From CBDFNN01 sp965250215 (GTDB lineage Bacteria > Bacteroidota > Rhodothermia > Rhodothermales > DATKEJ01): a stretch of 64,000 nucleotides of DNA. The stretch spans positions 186,001 to 250,000 of the forward strand of contig CBDFNN010000004.1 in the NCBI GenBank assembly GCA_965250215.1, written 5' to 3'. Below are positions 43,222 through 52,988 of the stretch, one piece after another. The position numbers were made by a program, and so were the translations under genes. The notes below the pieces were generated by a model, which saw only the letters and a list, made by a program, of their open reading frames with translations, did not search any database and was not told the DNA's origin. How positions within the stretch are numbered: position 1 is the stretch's first letter; the number at the start of each line of letters is the position of its first letter.

Positions 43222-45246
43222 ATGAAGACTCTTCAGGTTCTTTTTTACGGATTTCTATCTGTGACCGGGTTTTCGATACTTTCCTTTAATGTTGAAGAAC
43301 CCCGTCCATCCTCAGCAAATGAGCTCGAAGGACATGCCCTTATAGTCGCAATAGGTGACTATCCCGAACCCAGTATTAACAAATATTCGAAAATCAATGC
43401 TGGAAACGATATCCCTCTGGTCATTCATGCACTTCGAAGCCAGGGATTTCGAAGGGATCGGATTGAGGTTCTTTCAGACCAAGATGCGACACGACAGGGC
43501 ATCATTGATGCCTTCAATAGACTGATAGACAATTCCCTCCGAGGCAATGTCGTCGCCTTTCATTATAGCGGTCACGGTCACCAACTGACAGACGATAATG
43601 GAGATGAGCTGGATGGATACGACGAAGTCCTAGTTCCATTTGGAGCAACTGGGAGCTACGAAGAGGGATACGACGGTGGCACGCACCTTCGAGACGACAC
43701 GATTAACGATATGATCTCTCGGCTTCGATTGAAGTTGGGAAAGGAAGGACATCTTTTTGTCTCTATCGATGCCTGCTTTTCTGGATCAGCCACTAGGGAC
43801 CAGAATGAGCTTCCAGTCCGTGGTGTCTTCGAACCCCTCGGACCACCTTCTGAAATCCGAGGCTCAGGGTCGGAAGAACTTGTTGGCCCAGAAACTGGCC
43901 TATCAAGAGGAGCAGGGGCAGATGAAGACATAGCTTCCTTTGTAGTCCTTTCTGCAACGCGTCATGATGAGTTGGACCACGAGGTGCGCAATACTAATGG
44001 TCAAATCGTTGGGCCTCTTTCTCTTGCACTCCAGCGCGTATTGCCGCTCGTTGGGAAAGAAATGAGCTATTCCTCTCTGTTTGAGCAAATCCGCTTACTT
44101 ATGTCTGGCCTTACCTCAAAGCAGACACCACAAATTGAGGGCGACACGAAGACCTTGGTTTTCAACGGCGCTAGCTCCAATGAAAAGGACTACGTGCAAA
44201 TCAAATCTACATCTGGAGACTCGCTCGCTGTAATAGCAGCTGGTACCCTTTTAGGGGTAACGCCAGGATCGAGAGTTCATTTCTATAGCCTCGAATCTGC
44301 TTCAGCGGATTCACCAATCACGCAAGGAATTGTAGAGAGTGCAAATGAGCTTACTTCAAGGGTCATTGTTCCCTTCCTACCTCCAAGAACGGAGCTATCC
44401 ATGACGAGGGCCTTTGTCGCAGAATACCACTATGGAGACCTAGACATAGGTATTCAGCTGGAGTCTCAAGATACAATTCTTCAAAAGTTGAGAACCGCGT
44501 TGGAGGCCCTCAACAATGTATCAATCGTTGAAGAGGCTCCGGATCTTATACTCAATTTTGAGGATCAGAGTTTAGGTGCGGTGCTGAAAACTTCAAAGGA
44601 CGGTCGAGAATTAATGGGCCCCTTTGATCCAAATAACGACGATAAGATCATAGAGGCAAAGAATAGAATCCGTACTTACAGCCGCAATAGATTTCTCCGA
44701 GATGTGTCCCTAAGTGATCCTTCTCTAAACCTACAAGTCGAACTGATTCCCGCCACACACATATTCGACTCAAGTGGCAGCTGTGTAGATTCCGACACGA
44801 CAAAATTCGGCGCCAAAGAAACTTCGAGTGGTTGGACATTTCGACCTGGTGACGGCTATTTGCTTCGGATCACTAACCTTGGAACCCAAGCTGCCTATGC
44901 GGCCGTTCTTTCCCTTGGCAGCGATGGTGAGATTGGCCAGTTATTCCCACATCCTTATTCCACGATATCTGACAACATTCTCGAGAGTGGACGATCACAT
45001 CTTATCGACCTATGTTATAGCGCTAGTGAGCCTTTCGGAGACGAAGTGCTCAAGCTCTTCGCGACAAAAGACAAAATCGACTTCCGCCCGATTCTCTCCT
45101 CACCCGAGAGATCACGAGGCAATGGACAGCTGAACTACCTTGAGCAAATGTTGACTGACGGCTATAGTAGCACTAGGTCCGATGTAGCAGGAAAAGTCAT
45201 TGCGGCAGCGAGTACGCACTCCGTGACGATCAAAGTCGTCGAATGA
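43222..45246 (+). CDS. Secreted caspase-like (metacaspase) protease with DUF4384-type domain
   Basis: A 674-residue clan CD protease. ATG 43222 gives a signal-like N-terminus (LQVLFYGFLSVTGFSIL); ATG 43171 is in frame and would add 17 residues. The caspase fold covers about 35-230: HALIVAIGDYPEP, catalytic His118 in FHYSGHGHQ and catalytic Cys185 in SIDACFSGSATRD. The calcium-type acid stretch DDNGDELDGYDEV follows the His. The C-terminal part (about 520-650) resembles DUF4384 (FRPGDGYLLRITNLG, GEIGQLFP). It probably cleaves after Arg/Lys, as metacaspases do. Next to it, convergent, is the CHAT protease pair and a CHAT remnant. Confidence 0.85.
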   Translation: MKTLQVLFYGFLSVTGFSILSFNVEEPRPSSANELEGHALIVAIGDYPEPSINKYSKINAGNDIPLVIHALRSQGFRRDRIEVLSDQDATRQGIIDAFNRLIDNSLRGNVVAFHYSGHGHQLTDDNGDELDGYDEVLVPFGATGSYEEGYDGGTHLRDDTINDMISRLRLKLGKEGHLFVSIDACFSGSATRDQNELPVRGVFEPLGPPSEIRGSGSEELVGPETGLSRGAGADEDIASFVVLSATRHDELDHEVRNTNGQIVGPLSLALQRVLPLVGKEMSYSSLFEQIRLLMSGLTSKQTPQIEGDTKTLVFNGASSNEKDYVQIKSTSGDSLAVIAAGTLLGVTPGSRVHFYSLESASADSPITQGIVESANELTSRVIVPFLPPRTELSMTRAFVAEYHYGDLDIGIQLESQDTILQKLRTALEALNNVSIVEEAPDLILNFEDQSLGAVLKTSKDGRELMGPFDPNNDDKIIEAKNRIRTYSRNRFLRDVSLSDPSLNLQVELIPATHIFDSSGSCVDSDTTKFGAKETSSGWTFRPGDGYLLRITNLGTQAAYAAVLSLGSDGEIGQLFPHPYSTISDNILESGRSHLIDLCYSASEPFGDEVLKLFATKDKIDFRPILSSPERSRGNGQLNYLEQMLTDGYSSTRSDVAGKVIAAASTHSVTIKVVE

Positions 45247-45282
45247 AATCTCGAATAGAAAAGAACATGAAATCCCAGCGCT

Positions 45283-45343
45283 GTCCGGGAAAAACGAACG
45301 GCGCCCAATGCTCGGAGAAGCCCACTTTGATTACTTTCTTATC
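45283..45343 (-). pseudogene. Remnant of a third CHAT protease C-terminus, frameshifted
   Basis: The minus strand reads SKWASP, then in the next frame HWAPFVFPGQR. The two intact CHAT proteins end in SKWASPYHWAPFILTGQ plus R or Q. A one-base loss just before the HW codons joins the two halves. The stop codon is also changed (CGC TGG in place of a stop), and a word-repeat cluster abuts the upstream side at 45344. This is the last ~18 codons of a lost tandem copy, left downstream of CHAT copy 1. Confidence 0.8.
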
Positions 45344-45460
45344 TCAGATCCTCAGCACCTATCCCTATTCTTCCATTTCTTCTGAGCCCCTGTGCCCCTG
45401 TGCCGCTGATTCTCCTGATTCCCCGAGCCCCTGCGCCCCCGAGCTCCTGATTCCCTTTAC
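45344..45460. repeat. Word-repeat cluster at the 3' end of CHAT copy 1
   Basis: TCAGATCCTCAGCACC, then TGAGCCCCTGTGCCCCTGTG, TGATTCTCCTGATTCCCCG, AGCCCCTGCGCCCCCGAGC and TCCTGATTCCC, reaching the CHAT stop codon (45457). C-rich on the plus strand like the other 3'-end clusters. Confidence 0.8.
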
Positions 45461-48400
45461 CTCTGGCCAGTCAGAATAAATGGTGCCCAATGATAAGGAG
45501 AGGCCCATTTCGATTGAGATCGAACTAGACGTTTGGCATCCCTAAGAATTTCGTCATAGTTGGCTCGTTTGCCTTGATCAATTTGCTCATCCAGAAGGCG
45601 AAACACCTCGCCCATGAGACTTGCCGTTGATGTATCGTCCACGGACCATTGACTTGCGATCACGCGTTTTGCACCTGCCGTAAGAAATCCCCGACTAAGA
45701 GCAAAAACCCCTTCTCCAGCGACCGCACCTCCAGTGTTGGTCTCACATGCAGAAAGGATTGCCAATTCGACTTCCTCTAGAGCTAGTGCGTAAATCTCAT
45801 TTAACTGAAGAAAACCATCGCTCTCTAATTCAACAGATGTCTCCTGTGGCACGGTCAGCGCAAGCGAAGCGAAAAGCGATCCCCGATCTTCATTTACCAG
45901 ACCATGTGTGGCGAGATGAAGGTATCTTTTTCCTGGCAGAGCGGACCGCAATTCATTTTCTGTAGCACTGATTCCTTGGAGTTGTTCAACCTGCTCGTCA
46001 AAGACATCGATAAGAGCTTCGGCTTCTAGTGCCGTTCCAGGAAGCCGAGCAAGACTGGTGCTTAAACCATTGAAATCTCCAGCAGTAGAAACCCTGTCTT
46101 CTACCACTTCTGCAAGTTCATCTCGGAGCTCAGCCGAATCGAAAATGGGATCGAATAAGGATAGCCACAGAGTTTCGGTAGAATTAGGTACTATTCTCGA
46201 ATTAGGTCTTCTCTCAAGATTAAATAGTGACGTTGCGCTAGGAGCGTATCGAATGGTCGGTCCTTCGTCGAGCCAATAGCGAGTAGACTCAAAGTTCGCT
46301 CCCGGTTCGACGACCAAGGCTTCAAAAGAAATGCCGAGAAGAGAGCCGTCAGGAATCAGCAAGATATTTTCCGCATCAAGAATTTGATTCCAAAGTCCAT
46401 CTGGGATAATCGTTTTCCAAAGGGCGTGGAGTTGGTCCGTCGTAGAGATCCGTGCTTGACCAGCAACGTCAGTCCCACGGCTTGCCAGGCCAGCGAGTAC
46501 TCCAGGAAGGCGAGTTGAATCAGAGCCAATAGTGAGTTGGCGTACGGCCTCTTCGGTAAGCGGTCCGGCATCTACTCCAAGGTTCTTTGAATCCTCTTCT
46601 GAAACTAGAAGAGGTATGGCTTGAATGTCATTGCGTGTCGACCCTATGACAAATACGTGACTCGCCTTCGATCCGATTTGATACAACAACATAAGTCCGT
46701 CGGCCGGCACAAGATTACGGTTGGCTTGGCGAAGCGTGATAGGTGCGCCACCAGCCGTAGTCATATCACGCCAAAGTGGGCTTGAATTTTTTATTTCAGC
46801 ATAGACCTCCGAAAAGGACCTATCGGCAAGACGCAGTGAATCGTCGAGTGCCTCTAAAAAACCTTGTCGTTCTTGAGCCGAAATGTCGGAGCGAGATCGG
46901 AGCAAGTTTTGTTGATGTTGTAGGCCGGCGAGACGCGTCTTCGCTGCCCTCTCCCTTTTCTCTAGGGGTGCGCGAATATCTGCCGGTATGCTCGTTCTTA
47001 TATCTATTTTTCCAGATTGCAATTGGTCAAGAAGCACTCGGGCCCTGCCGCGTTCAGTGTATTCGAAGGCTTTCTCCAGATCTCCTGATGCAATTGTCCA
47101 AGCAACCATGGTGTCAAAGTCGTCGGCATATTGGCCAAAAAAATCAGCTCTCGTTTGCTCGCTTCCACCAATTTGCGGGCGCATTTCTTCCGCACTGAGA
47201 AGGGCCTCCTCTAAGTCATCCATGGCTCTATCGAGATCGCCAATATTTTGATGACTTTGGGCACGGATAGAGTAGGCGAGAACCCTCGATTCCGGATTCT
47301 GGCTGGTCCTGTCAAATATTGGAATCGAGCGATTCAAGGCAGCAATCGCCAAAGAATCTTCGTTGCTCTTTTGATAAAGAGAAGCCAGATCAATGAGACC
47401 CAGAGCCACCTTCGGGCTTTCGGGGCCGTATGCTTTTTCGTTGATCTCAAGTGATTGACTAAATTTCAACTCAGCCTCCTCGAGTTTGTCTTGAGCCATA
47501 TAGACATGTCCCATTTTCCAAAGATGTTTGGTCACGGCTTCATTATCCACTCCGTAGATTTCCTGGCTAATTGACAAGGCACGATCTAGGATAGTCAAGG
47601 CATCTTCGTATCGTTTCTGACTCAGAAGGATACCTCCCATGGTATCCAGAAGCGTGGCGACATCAGAATGGACCTCACCATACTTTGACTCGAAAATTGT
47701 AAGCGCTCGATTTGCAACGGCTTCTGCCTCCAATAGTCTGTCCTGGCCGAAATAGACATAGCTGAGGCCGCTCAATAAGGGGTAAATGGTCGGATGATCT
47801 TCGCCAAATGCCGTTTCAAATATTCCCAGAGCTCGCTTCAGTAGAAGTTCAGATTCTCCTAGACGACCCTGATTTGAATAGAGAGACGAAAGGCCACTCA
47901 ACACAATTCCTACATTTGGGTGCGTTAGTCCCAACGCACCTTCATTGATACGAAGTGCTTTTAGATAGAGAGGTTCTGCATCGTCGTAGCGTGATTGACT
48001 CTCATAGAATGCAGCTAAGTTGTAGGATATGGCAGCGAGCCGTGGATGATTGGGACCAAAGGACTTCTCGTCAATTCCCAGCGATCTTATATATAATTTT
48101 TCGGCCTCCTGAAACCTTCCCAGTTGTTTGTAGAGAAGTGCGAGGTTGTTTAAGCTTATGGCCGTGGTTGGGTGCTCTTTGCCAAGAGACGTTTCAAAAA
48201 TATCAATGGCGCGTTTGAAGATCACCTCGGCCTCCTCGAAGCGACTCAGTCTGTAATAAACGACACCGAGATTATCCAGCGTTGCCGCAATTTCGGCATC
48301 GTAAGGATCTAATGCCGCTTCATTGATATCTAAGGCTTTCACATAATTGAGCTCCGCATCCAATAACTCTCCCTGGAGCTTCTGCGCAAAGCCAAGCATA

Positions 48401-49092
48401 TTTAGGCCGACGGCCAACTGCGGGTCACCGGCCGGTAGTACAACTTCATAGATATCGAGGGACTGTGACAAATACTCCTCAGCCTCCTCATACCGGCCCT
48501 GACCTTGCACAAAGGCTCCTATATCCCTTGCAGTCTGAGCTGCGGATAATTGACCATCACCATCAAGTTCTAAATAACTGGTCAACACTAGCTTCAACAA
48601 TTCTTCGGCCTCTTCCCTTCGGCCTTCGTCCCGATAGTCCAGTCCAAGAAAGTGTAGACTATCTGTTTGGACTAGAGCGATATCGGCATCACTTGCCTTC
48701 CTTTTTCCTTTAAGTCGAATCTCATAGTTCCCGGAGCCGCCCTCCTCAAAAGGACTTGCAATGATGTGCCATACTCCACTTTTTCTAGAGACCCACCGGG
48801 CCAGTTCTGCTCCTTCAGCCTCTGTGTCCACCTCCATCATCTGCCCATCATCTGGGTCGAACACTTGGATAAGTAAATCGACATCGAGCTGAAGAACTTC
48901 GATCGAAACATAATCACCACGGTTCAGATCAAGATGCCAGACGACGCTGTCTGCGCCTATGACAGCTGTTTGCTTTTCCTCAGAGAGCTCGCGTTTTGTG
49001 TGTGAGTCCCAACGATTCTGGGCCTGACTAGGCACCGAAAACAATAGACATATTAGAACGATGTGAAGTATTCTATGGGCCTTACTTGACAT
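45457..49092 (-). CDS. Secreted PPC-TPR-CHAT protease, copy 1
   Basis: A 1211-residue protein. Order: signal peptide (IVLICLLFSVPSQAQ), a beta-sandwich of bacterial pre-peptidase C-terminal (PPC) type (about 45-130; VVWHLDLNRGDYVSIEV), about eleven or more kinesin-light-chain-like TPRs of ~42 residues (about 145-640, with repeats such as AEELY/AEPLYLKALRINEGALG), a helical linker, and a C-terminal CHAT caspase-like domain with His1063 (HLATHG) and Cys1116 (LSACETNTGG). The catalytic pair is intact. The signal peptide places it outside the cytoplasm, unlike CRISPR-linked TPR-CHAT. Its 38-base leader resembles that of copy 2. A decayed third copy lies downstream. Confidence 0.9.
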   Translation of the reverse strand: MSSKAHRILHIVLICLLFSVPSQAQNRWDSHTKRELSEEKQTAVIGADSVVWHLDLNRGDYVSIEVLQLDVDLLIQVFDPDDGQMMEVDTEAEGAELARWVSRKSGVWHIIASPFEEGGSGNYEIRLKGKRKASDADIALVQTDSLHFLGLDYRDEGRREEAEELLKLVLTSYLELDGDGQLSAAQTARDIGAFVQGQGRYEEAEEYLSQSLDIYEVVLPAGDPQLAVGLNMLGFAQKLQGELLDAELNYVKALDINEAALDPYDAEIAATLDNLGVVYYRLSRFEEAEVIFKRAIDIFETSLGKEHPTTAISLNNLALLYKQLGRFQEAEKLYIRSLGIDEKSFGPNHPRLAAISYNLAAFYESQSRYDDAEPLYLKALRINEGALGLTHPNVGIVLSGLSSLYSNQGRLGESELLLKRALGIFETAFGEDHPTIYPLLSGLSYVYFGQDRLLEAEAVANRALTIFESKYGEVHSDVATLLDTMGGILLSQKRYEDALTILDRALSISQEIYGVDNEAVTKHLWKMGHVYMAQDKLEEAELKFSQSLEINEKAYGPESPKVALGLIDLASLYQKSNEDSLAIAALNRSIPIFDRTSQNPESRVLAYSIRAQSHQNIGDLDRAMDDLEEALLSAEEMRPQIGGSEQTRADFFGQYADDFDTMVAWTIASGDLEKAFEYTERGRARVLLDQLQSGKIDIRTSIPADIRAPLEKRERAAKTRLAGLQHQQNLLRSRSDISAQERQGFLEALDDSLRLADRSFSEVYAEIKNSSPLWRDMTTAGGAPITLRQANRNLVPADGLMLLYQIGSKASHVFVIGSTRNDIQAIPLLVSEEDSKNLGVDAGPLTEEAVRQLTIGSDSTRLPGVLAGLASRGTDVAGQARISTTDQLHALWKTIIPDGLWNQILDAENILLIPDGSLLGISFEALVVEPGANFESTRYWLDEGPTIRYAPSATSLFNLERRPNSRIVPNSTETLWLSLFDPIFDSAELRDELAEVVEDRVSTAGDFNGLSTSLARLPGTALEAEALIDVFDEQVEQLQGISATENELRSALPGKRYLHLATHGLVNEDRGSLFASLALTVPQETSVELESDGFLQLNEIYALALEEVELAILSACETNTGGAVAGEGVFALSRGFLTAGAKRVIASQWSVDDTSTASLMGEVFRLLDEQIDQGKRANYDEILRDAKRLVRSQSKWASPYHWAPFILTGQR

Positions 49093-49132
49093 GAGATCTG
49101 GGGGTGAAGGAAGTCGAATGCCGGATTGTACA
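49093..49132 (-). promoter_or_regulatory. Leader shared by the two CHAT genes (copy 1 site)
   Basis: The ~38 bases upstream of this start share AGTCGAA, GCCG and ATT blocks and a GGGTGA core with 52989-53026 upstream of copy 2, aligned with one gap. It is either duplicated with the gene or conserved as promoter/leader. Confidence 0.45.
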
Positions 49133-49304
49133 TTTTCAATATAGGTTTGCCGCGCGGGAAGTTCAGAAATGTACGCGGGGTATGGATTGCGGTACGCGGT
49201 TTGCGGATGCAGAAGATGCCTCCATTCTATACAAACTCTGCATTCCTATCTCCGCCCTCAACCCCTCAGCACCCATCTCCATTCTCCCATTCCTCCTGTG
49301 CCCC

Positions 49305-49352
49305 TGAGCCCCTGTGCTCCTGAGCCCCTGTGCTCCTGAGCCCCTGTGCTCC
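49305..49352. repeat. 16-bp tandem repeat (TGAGCCCCTGTGCTCC)3
   Basis: Three exact copies at 49305, 49321 and 49337, followed by a partial TGA, just before the stop codon of CHAT copy 2 at 49359. It is the cleanest tandem form of the C-rich 3'-end family. Words like GGTATGGATTGCGGTACG (about 49186) lie in the same spacer. Confidence 0.95.
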
Positions 49353-49358
49353 TGATCT

Positions 49359-52300
49359 TTACTGCTGTCCCGTCAAAATAAAAGGCGCCCAATGATAAGG
49401 AGATGCCCATTTCGATTGCGATCGTACTAAACGTTTTGCATCCCTAAGAATGTCGTCATAGTTGGCAGGCTTGCCTTGGTCAATTTGCTCATCCAGAAGG
49501 CGGAAGACCTCGCCCATGAGACTCGCTGTCGAGCTATCGTCCACAGACCATTGACTTGCGACGACACGCTTAGCACCCGCCGTTAGGAAGCCCCGACTAA
49601 GAGCAAATACCCCTTCACCAGCAACCATTCCGCCTGTATTGGTCTCACACGCAGAAAGTATGGCCAATTCGACTTCGTCTAAAGGAAGCGTGTATATCTC
49701 ATATAGTTGCAAGAAACCATCTCTCTCTGCGTCAACGGATGCCTCCTGCGGCACCGTCAGAGCAAGAGATGCAAACTGCGATCCTCGGGCTTTATTTACT
49801 AGCCCATGTGTGGCGAAATGGAGGTATCTCTTTCCTGGCAGAGCGGTCCGCAATTGATCTTCTGTTGCGTCGATTCCTTGAAGCTGCTCAACCTGTTCCG
49901 CGAATATATCTACAAGAATTTTGGCTTCAAGCGCTGTTCCAGGCAGTCGAGGAAGACTGGCGCTAAGACCATCGGAACTCCTAGCAACAGGCTCCTCGCT
50001 CACCGCTAACTCTGCACGCTCAATTCTGAGGTCCGCCGTATCGAAAATTGGATCAAATAGGGATAGCCACGGGGGCTCGGTAGAAATCGGCACCAGCCTC
50101 GAGGAGGATCTTTTCTCAAGATTAAATAATGCCGCCGCACTAGGTGCATACCGAATGGTTGGTCCTTCGTCGAGCCAATAACGAGTGGACTCATAGTTCG
50201 CTCCTGGTTCGATGACCATGGCTTCAAAAGATAGACTGAGAAGTGAAGCATCTGGAATCAACAAGATTTTTTCCGCATCAAGAATTTGATTCCAAAGCCC
50301 ATCCGGAATTATCGTTTTCCAAAGAGCGTGAAGTTGTTCTGTCGTAGAAATCCGTGCGCGACCAACTACCTCACTTCCACGACTTGACAGGCCAGCAAGT
50401 ATTCCGGGTAGACCGGTGGAATCAGAGCCCATAGTTAGTTGCAACATGGACGCCTCGGAAAGCGGCCCGGCTTCAATTCTGAGTGTTTTTGATGCTTCCT
50501 CCGAAACTAGAAGAGGTAAAATTTGAACTTCCGTGCCTAGCGGTCCCAAGACAAAAACGTAGCTATTTTCTGATCCGATCTGATACAACAACAAGAGTCC
50601 GTCGGCTGGCACAAGATCGCGTTGAGCTTGGTGGAGTGTGATGGGCGCCCCGCCAGCTGTAATCAATCCACGCCAAAGTGGACTTGAGTTTTTGATTTCA
50701 GCATAGACCTCCGAGAAGGATTCATCGGCCAAGCGAAGCGAATCGTCCAGCGCCACCAAAAGATCTTGTCGCTCTGAAGCGGAAATATCAGATCGTGACC
50801 TTAGTATGTTTTGTTGTTGTTGAAAGCCGGCGAGGCGCGACTTTGCTGCTTTCTCCCTTTCCTCGAGAGGAGCTCGAATGTGTGGTGGTATGCTCGTTCT
50901 TAAATCGATCTTTCCAGATTTCAGTTGATCAAGAAGTACTCGGGCCCTGCCACGTTCAGCGTATTCGAAGGCCTTTTCCAGGTCTCCTGATGCAATCGTC
51001 CAATCCACCATGGTGTCAAAGTCTTCGGCATATTGGCCAAAAAAACCGGCCCTAGTTTGCTCGCTCCCACCGATTTGCGGACGCATTTCTTCCGCACTAA
51101 GAAGTGCCTCTTCTAAGTCGTTCATCGCTAGTTCCGATTCACCAAGATTCTTGTGGCTCTGTGCCCGAGTGGAATAAGCGCGAACCCGCGATTCAGGATG
51201 TCCAATGGTTTTGTTAAAAATCGAAATCGCCCGATTCAAGACGGGAATCGCCAAAGAATCATCGTGGCTCTTTTGATAAAGGAAAGCCAAATCAATGAGA
51301 GCAAGAGCCACGTTCGGGCTATCGAGACCGTATGCTCTTTCGTTGATCTCAACTGACCGATTGAATTTCTGCTTAGCCTCTTCAAGTTGATCTTGGGCCA
51401 TATGCACAAGTCCCATTTTCCAAAGATGCCCTGTCACGGCAGGATGACCCGTTCCGAACAATTCCTGGCTAATCGATAAGGCTCGATCTAGAACTGACAT
51501 AGCCTCTTCGTATCGTTCTTGATGATAAAGGACACCTCCCATGTTATTTAGGAGTGTGGCGATATCAGGATGAACCCCACCATATTTAGCTTCGAAGATT
51601 TTTAGCGCTCGCTTTGCAACAGCTTCTGCCTCCAAAAATCGGTCTTGGGTATAATAGATATATCCGAAGCCGCTCAATATCCTGTAAATGCTCGGGTGGT
51701 CCTCTCCATATGCTGCTTCCAATATCCGAAGAGCTCGCTTCAGCAGGAGTTCAGATTCGCCTAGCCGTCCTTGCTTGGAATAGAGCGATGAAAGCCCACT
51801 CAAGGTGAGTCCCACGTCTGGATGATTCGGTCCCAAGGCGAGTTCATTGATACGGAGCGCTTTTAGATAGAGAAGCTCGGCATCATTGTAGAGAAATTGC
51901 GTCTGATAGAATACGGCCATGTTGTGAGAAATGGCGGCAAGCTGTGGATGATCGGGACCATAAGACTTCTCCCAAATTCCCAGTGCTCTTGTATAGATTG
52001 ATTCGGCTTCTTGAAATCTCCCTTGATGTTTGTAGAGAATTGCGAGGTTGTTTAAGCTTATGGCAGTGTTTGTGTGCTCCCTACCAAGAGTCGTTTCAAA
52101 AATATTAATGGCACGTTTAAAGATCGACTCGGCCTCCTCGAAGCGGCTCAAATTGTAATAGGCTCCACCAAGATTATCTAACGTCTCGGCAATTTGAGTA
52201 TCGTTCGGAGCTAGTGCCTTTTCATTTATTTCTAAGGCTTTCTTAAACCTGAGCTCCGCTTCTAAATACTTTCCTTGGAGTTTATGCACGTAGCCAAGCT

Positions 52301-52988
52301 TGTTCAAACTAAGGGCGAGGCGCGGATCACTTTCCGGTAAAAGGCTTTCATAGATCTCGAGCGATTGAGAGAAGTGTTCCTCTGCCTCCTCATAGCGACC
52401 CTGTTGCTGTAAGAATTTGCCAATACTATTTGCAGTCCCAGCCGCAGAAAATTGACCTACATCACCTAGCTGTAAATAATCAGTGAGAACTTGCGTCAAC
52501 AGGTCCTCGGCCTCCTCTCGCTTGCCCTCTTTCAGATAGTCAAGTCCGGCAATATTCAGACTGTCTGTTTTTACCAGAGAAATGTCTGATTCCGTCGCCG
52601 TCCTTTTCTCAATTATTTGAATATCGTAGGGTCCCGAATCACCTTCCGCGAATGGGCCTACATAAATTTGCCACACTCCTCCTTGTCTTGCAATCCAATG
52701 AGTCCGTTCTACATCCTTTGCATCCTCATCCTTGAACTGCCCGCCTTCTGGGTCGAGTATCTGGACGAACAAATCTGTACCCTTTCTACCAAAGCTAATC
52801 GAGACAAAGTCACCAGGGTTTAAATCTAGCTGCCAAAGAACGCTGTCGGCGTCGATACTAGCCGTCTGGATATCCTTTGTTAGCGCACGTTTCGTGAACG
52901 AATCAAGTCGAATCTGAGCCAGGGTGGCGCCGGGGGAAAAAAGACAAAGAAGAATGACAGAAAGTATTCTCCGTGGCCATTTTGACAT
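49359..52988 (-). CDS. Secreted PPC-TPR-CHAT protease, copy 2
   Basis: A 1209-residue paralog of copy 1 with the same order: signal peptide (LSVILLCLFSPGATLAQ), PPC-like domain, TPR array and CHAT domain with His1061 (HFATHG) and Cys1114 (LSACETNTGG). Similarity runs along the full length and is highest in the CHAT domain; the PPC part has diverged more. A full-length tandem duplication is the simplest origin. In this orientation it is the upstream copy. Substrates and the signal sensed by the TPRs are unknown. Confidence 0.9.
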   Translation of the reverse strand: MSKWPRRILSVILLCLFSPGATLAQIRLDSFTKRALTKDIQTASIDADSVLWQLDLNPGDFVSISFGRKGTDLFVQILDPEGGQFKDEDAKDVERTHWIARQGGVWQIYVGPFAEGDSGPYDIQIIEKRTATESDISLVKTDSLNIAGLDYLKEGKREEAEDLLTQVLTDYLQLGDVGQFSAAGTANSIGKFLQQQGRYEEAEEHFSQSLEIYESLLPESDPRLALSLNKLGYVHKLQGKYLEAELRFKKALEINEKALAPNDTQIAETLDNLGGAYYNLSRFEEAESIFKRAINIFETTLGREHTNTAISLNNLAILYKHQGRFQEAESIYTRALGIWEKSYGPDHPQLAAISHNMAVFYQTQFLYNDAELLYLKALRINELALGPNHPDVGLTLSGLSSLYSKQGRLGESELLLKRALRILEAAYGEDHPSIYRILSGFGYIYYTQDRFLEAEAVAKRALKIFEAKYGGVHPDIATLLNNMGGVLYHQERYEEAMSVLDRALSISQELFGTGHPAVTGHLWKMGLVHMAQDQLEEAKQKFNRSVEINERAYGLDSPNVALALIDLAFLYQKSHDDSLAIPVLNRAISIFNKTIGHPESRVRAYSTRAQSHKNLGESELAMNDLEEALLSAEEMRPQIGGSEQTRAGFFGQYAEDFDTMVDWTIASGDLEKAFEYAERGRARVLLDQLKSGKIDLRTSIPPHIRAPLEEREKAAKSRLAGFQQQQNILRSRSDISASERQDLLVALDDSLRLADESFSEVYAEIKNSSPLWRGLITAGGAPITLHQAQRDLVPADGLLLLYQIGSENSYVFVLGPLGTEVQILPLLVSEEASKTLRIEAGPLSEASMLQLTMGSDSTGLPGILAGLSSRGSEVVGRARISTTEQLHALWKTIIPDGLWNQILDAEKILLIPDASLLSLSFEAMVIEPGANYESTRYWLDEGPTIRYAPSAAALFNLEKRSSSRLVPISTEPPWLSLFDPIFDTADLRIERAELAVSEEPVARSSDGLSASLPRLPGTALEAKILVDIFAEQVEQLQGIDATEDQLRTALPGKRYLHFATHGLVNKARGSQFASLALTVPQEASVDAERDGFLQLYEIYTLPLDEVELAILSACETNTGGMVAGEGVFALSRGFLTAGAKRVVASQWSVDDSSTASLMGEVFRLLDEQIDQGKPANYDDILRDAKRLVRSQSKWASPYHWAPFILTGQQ

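Noticed and set aside
45457..52988. CHAT proteins as a Craspase-type CRISPR protease
   Set aside because: Both have signal peptides and a PPC-like domain and there is no gRAMP/Cas7-11 gene, so the cytoplasmic CRISPR-linked role does not fit.
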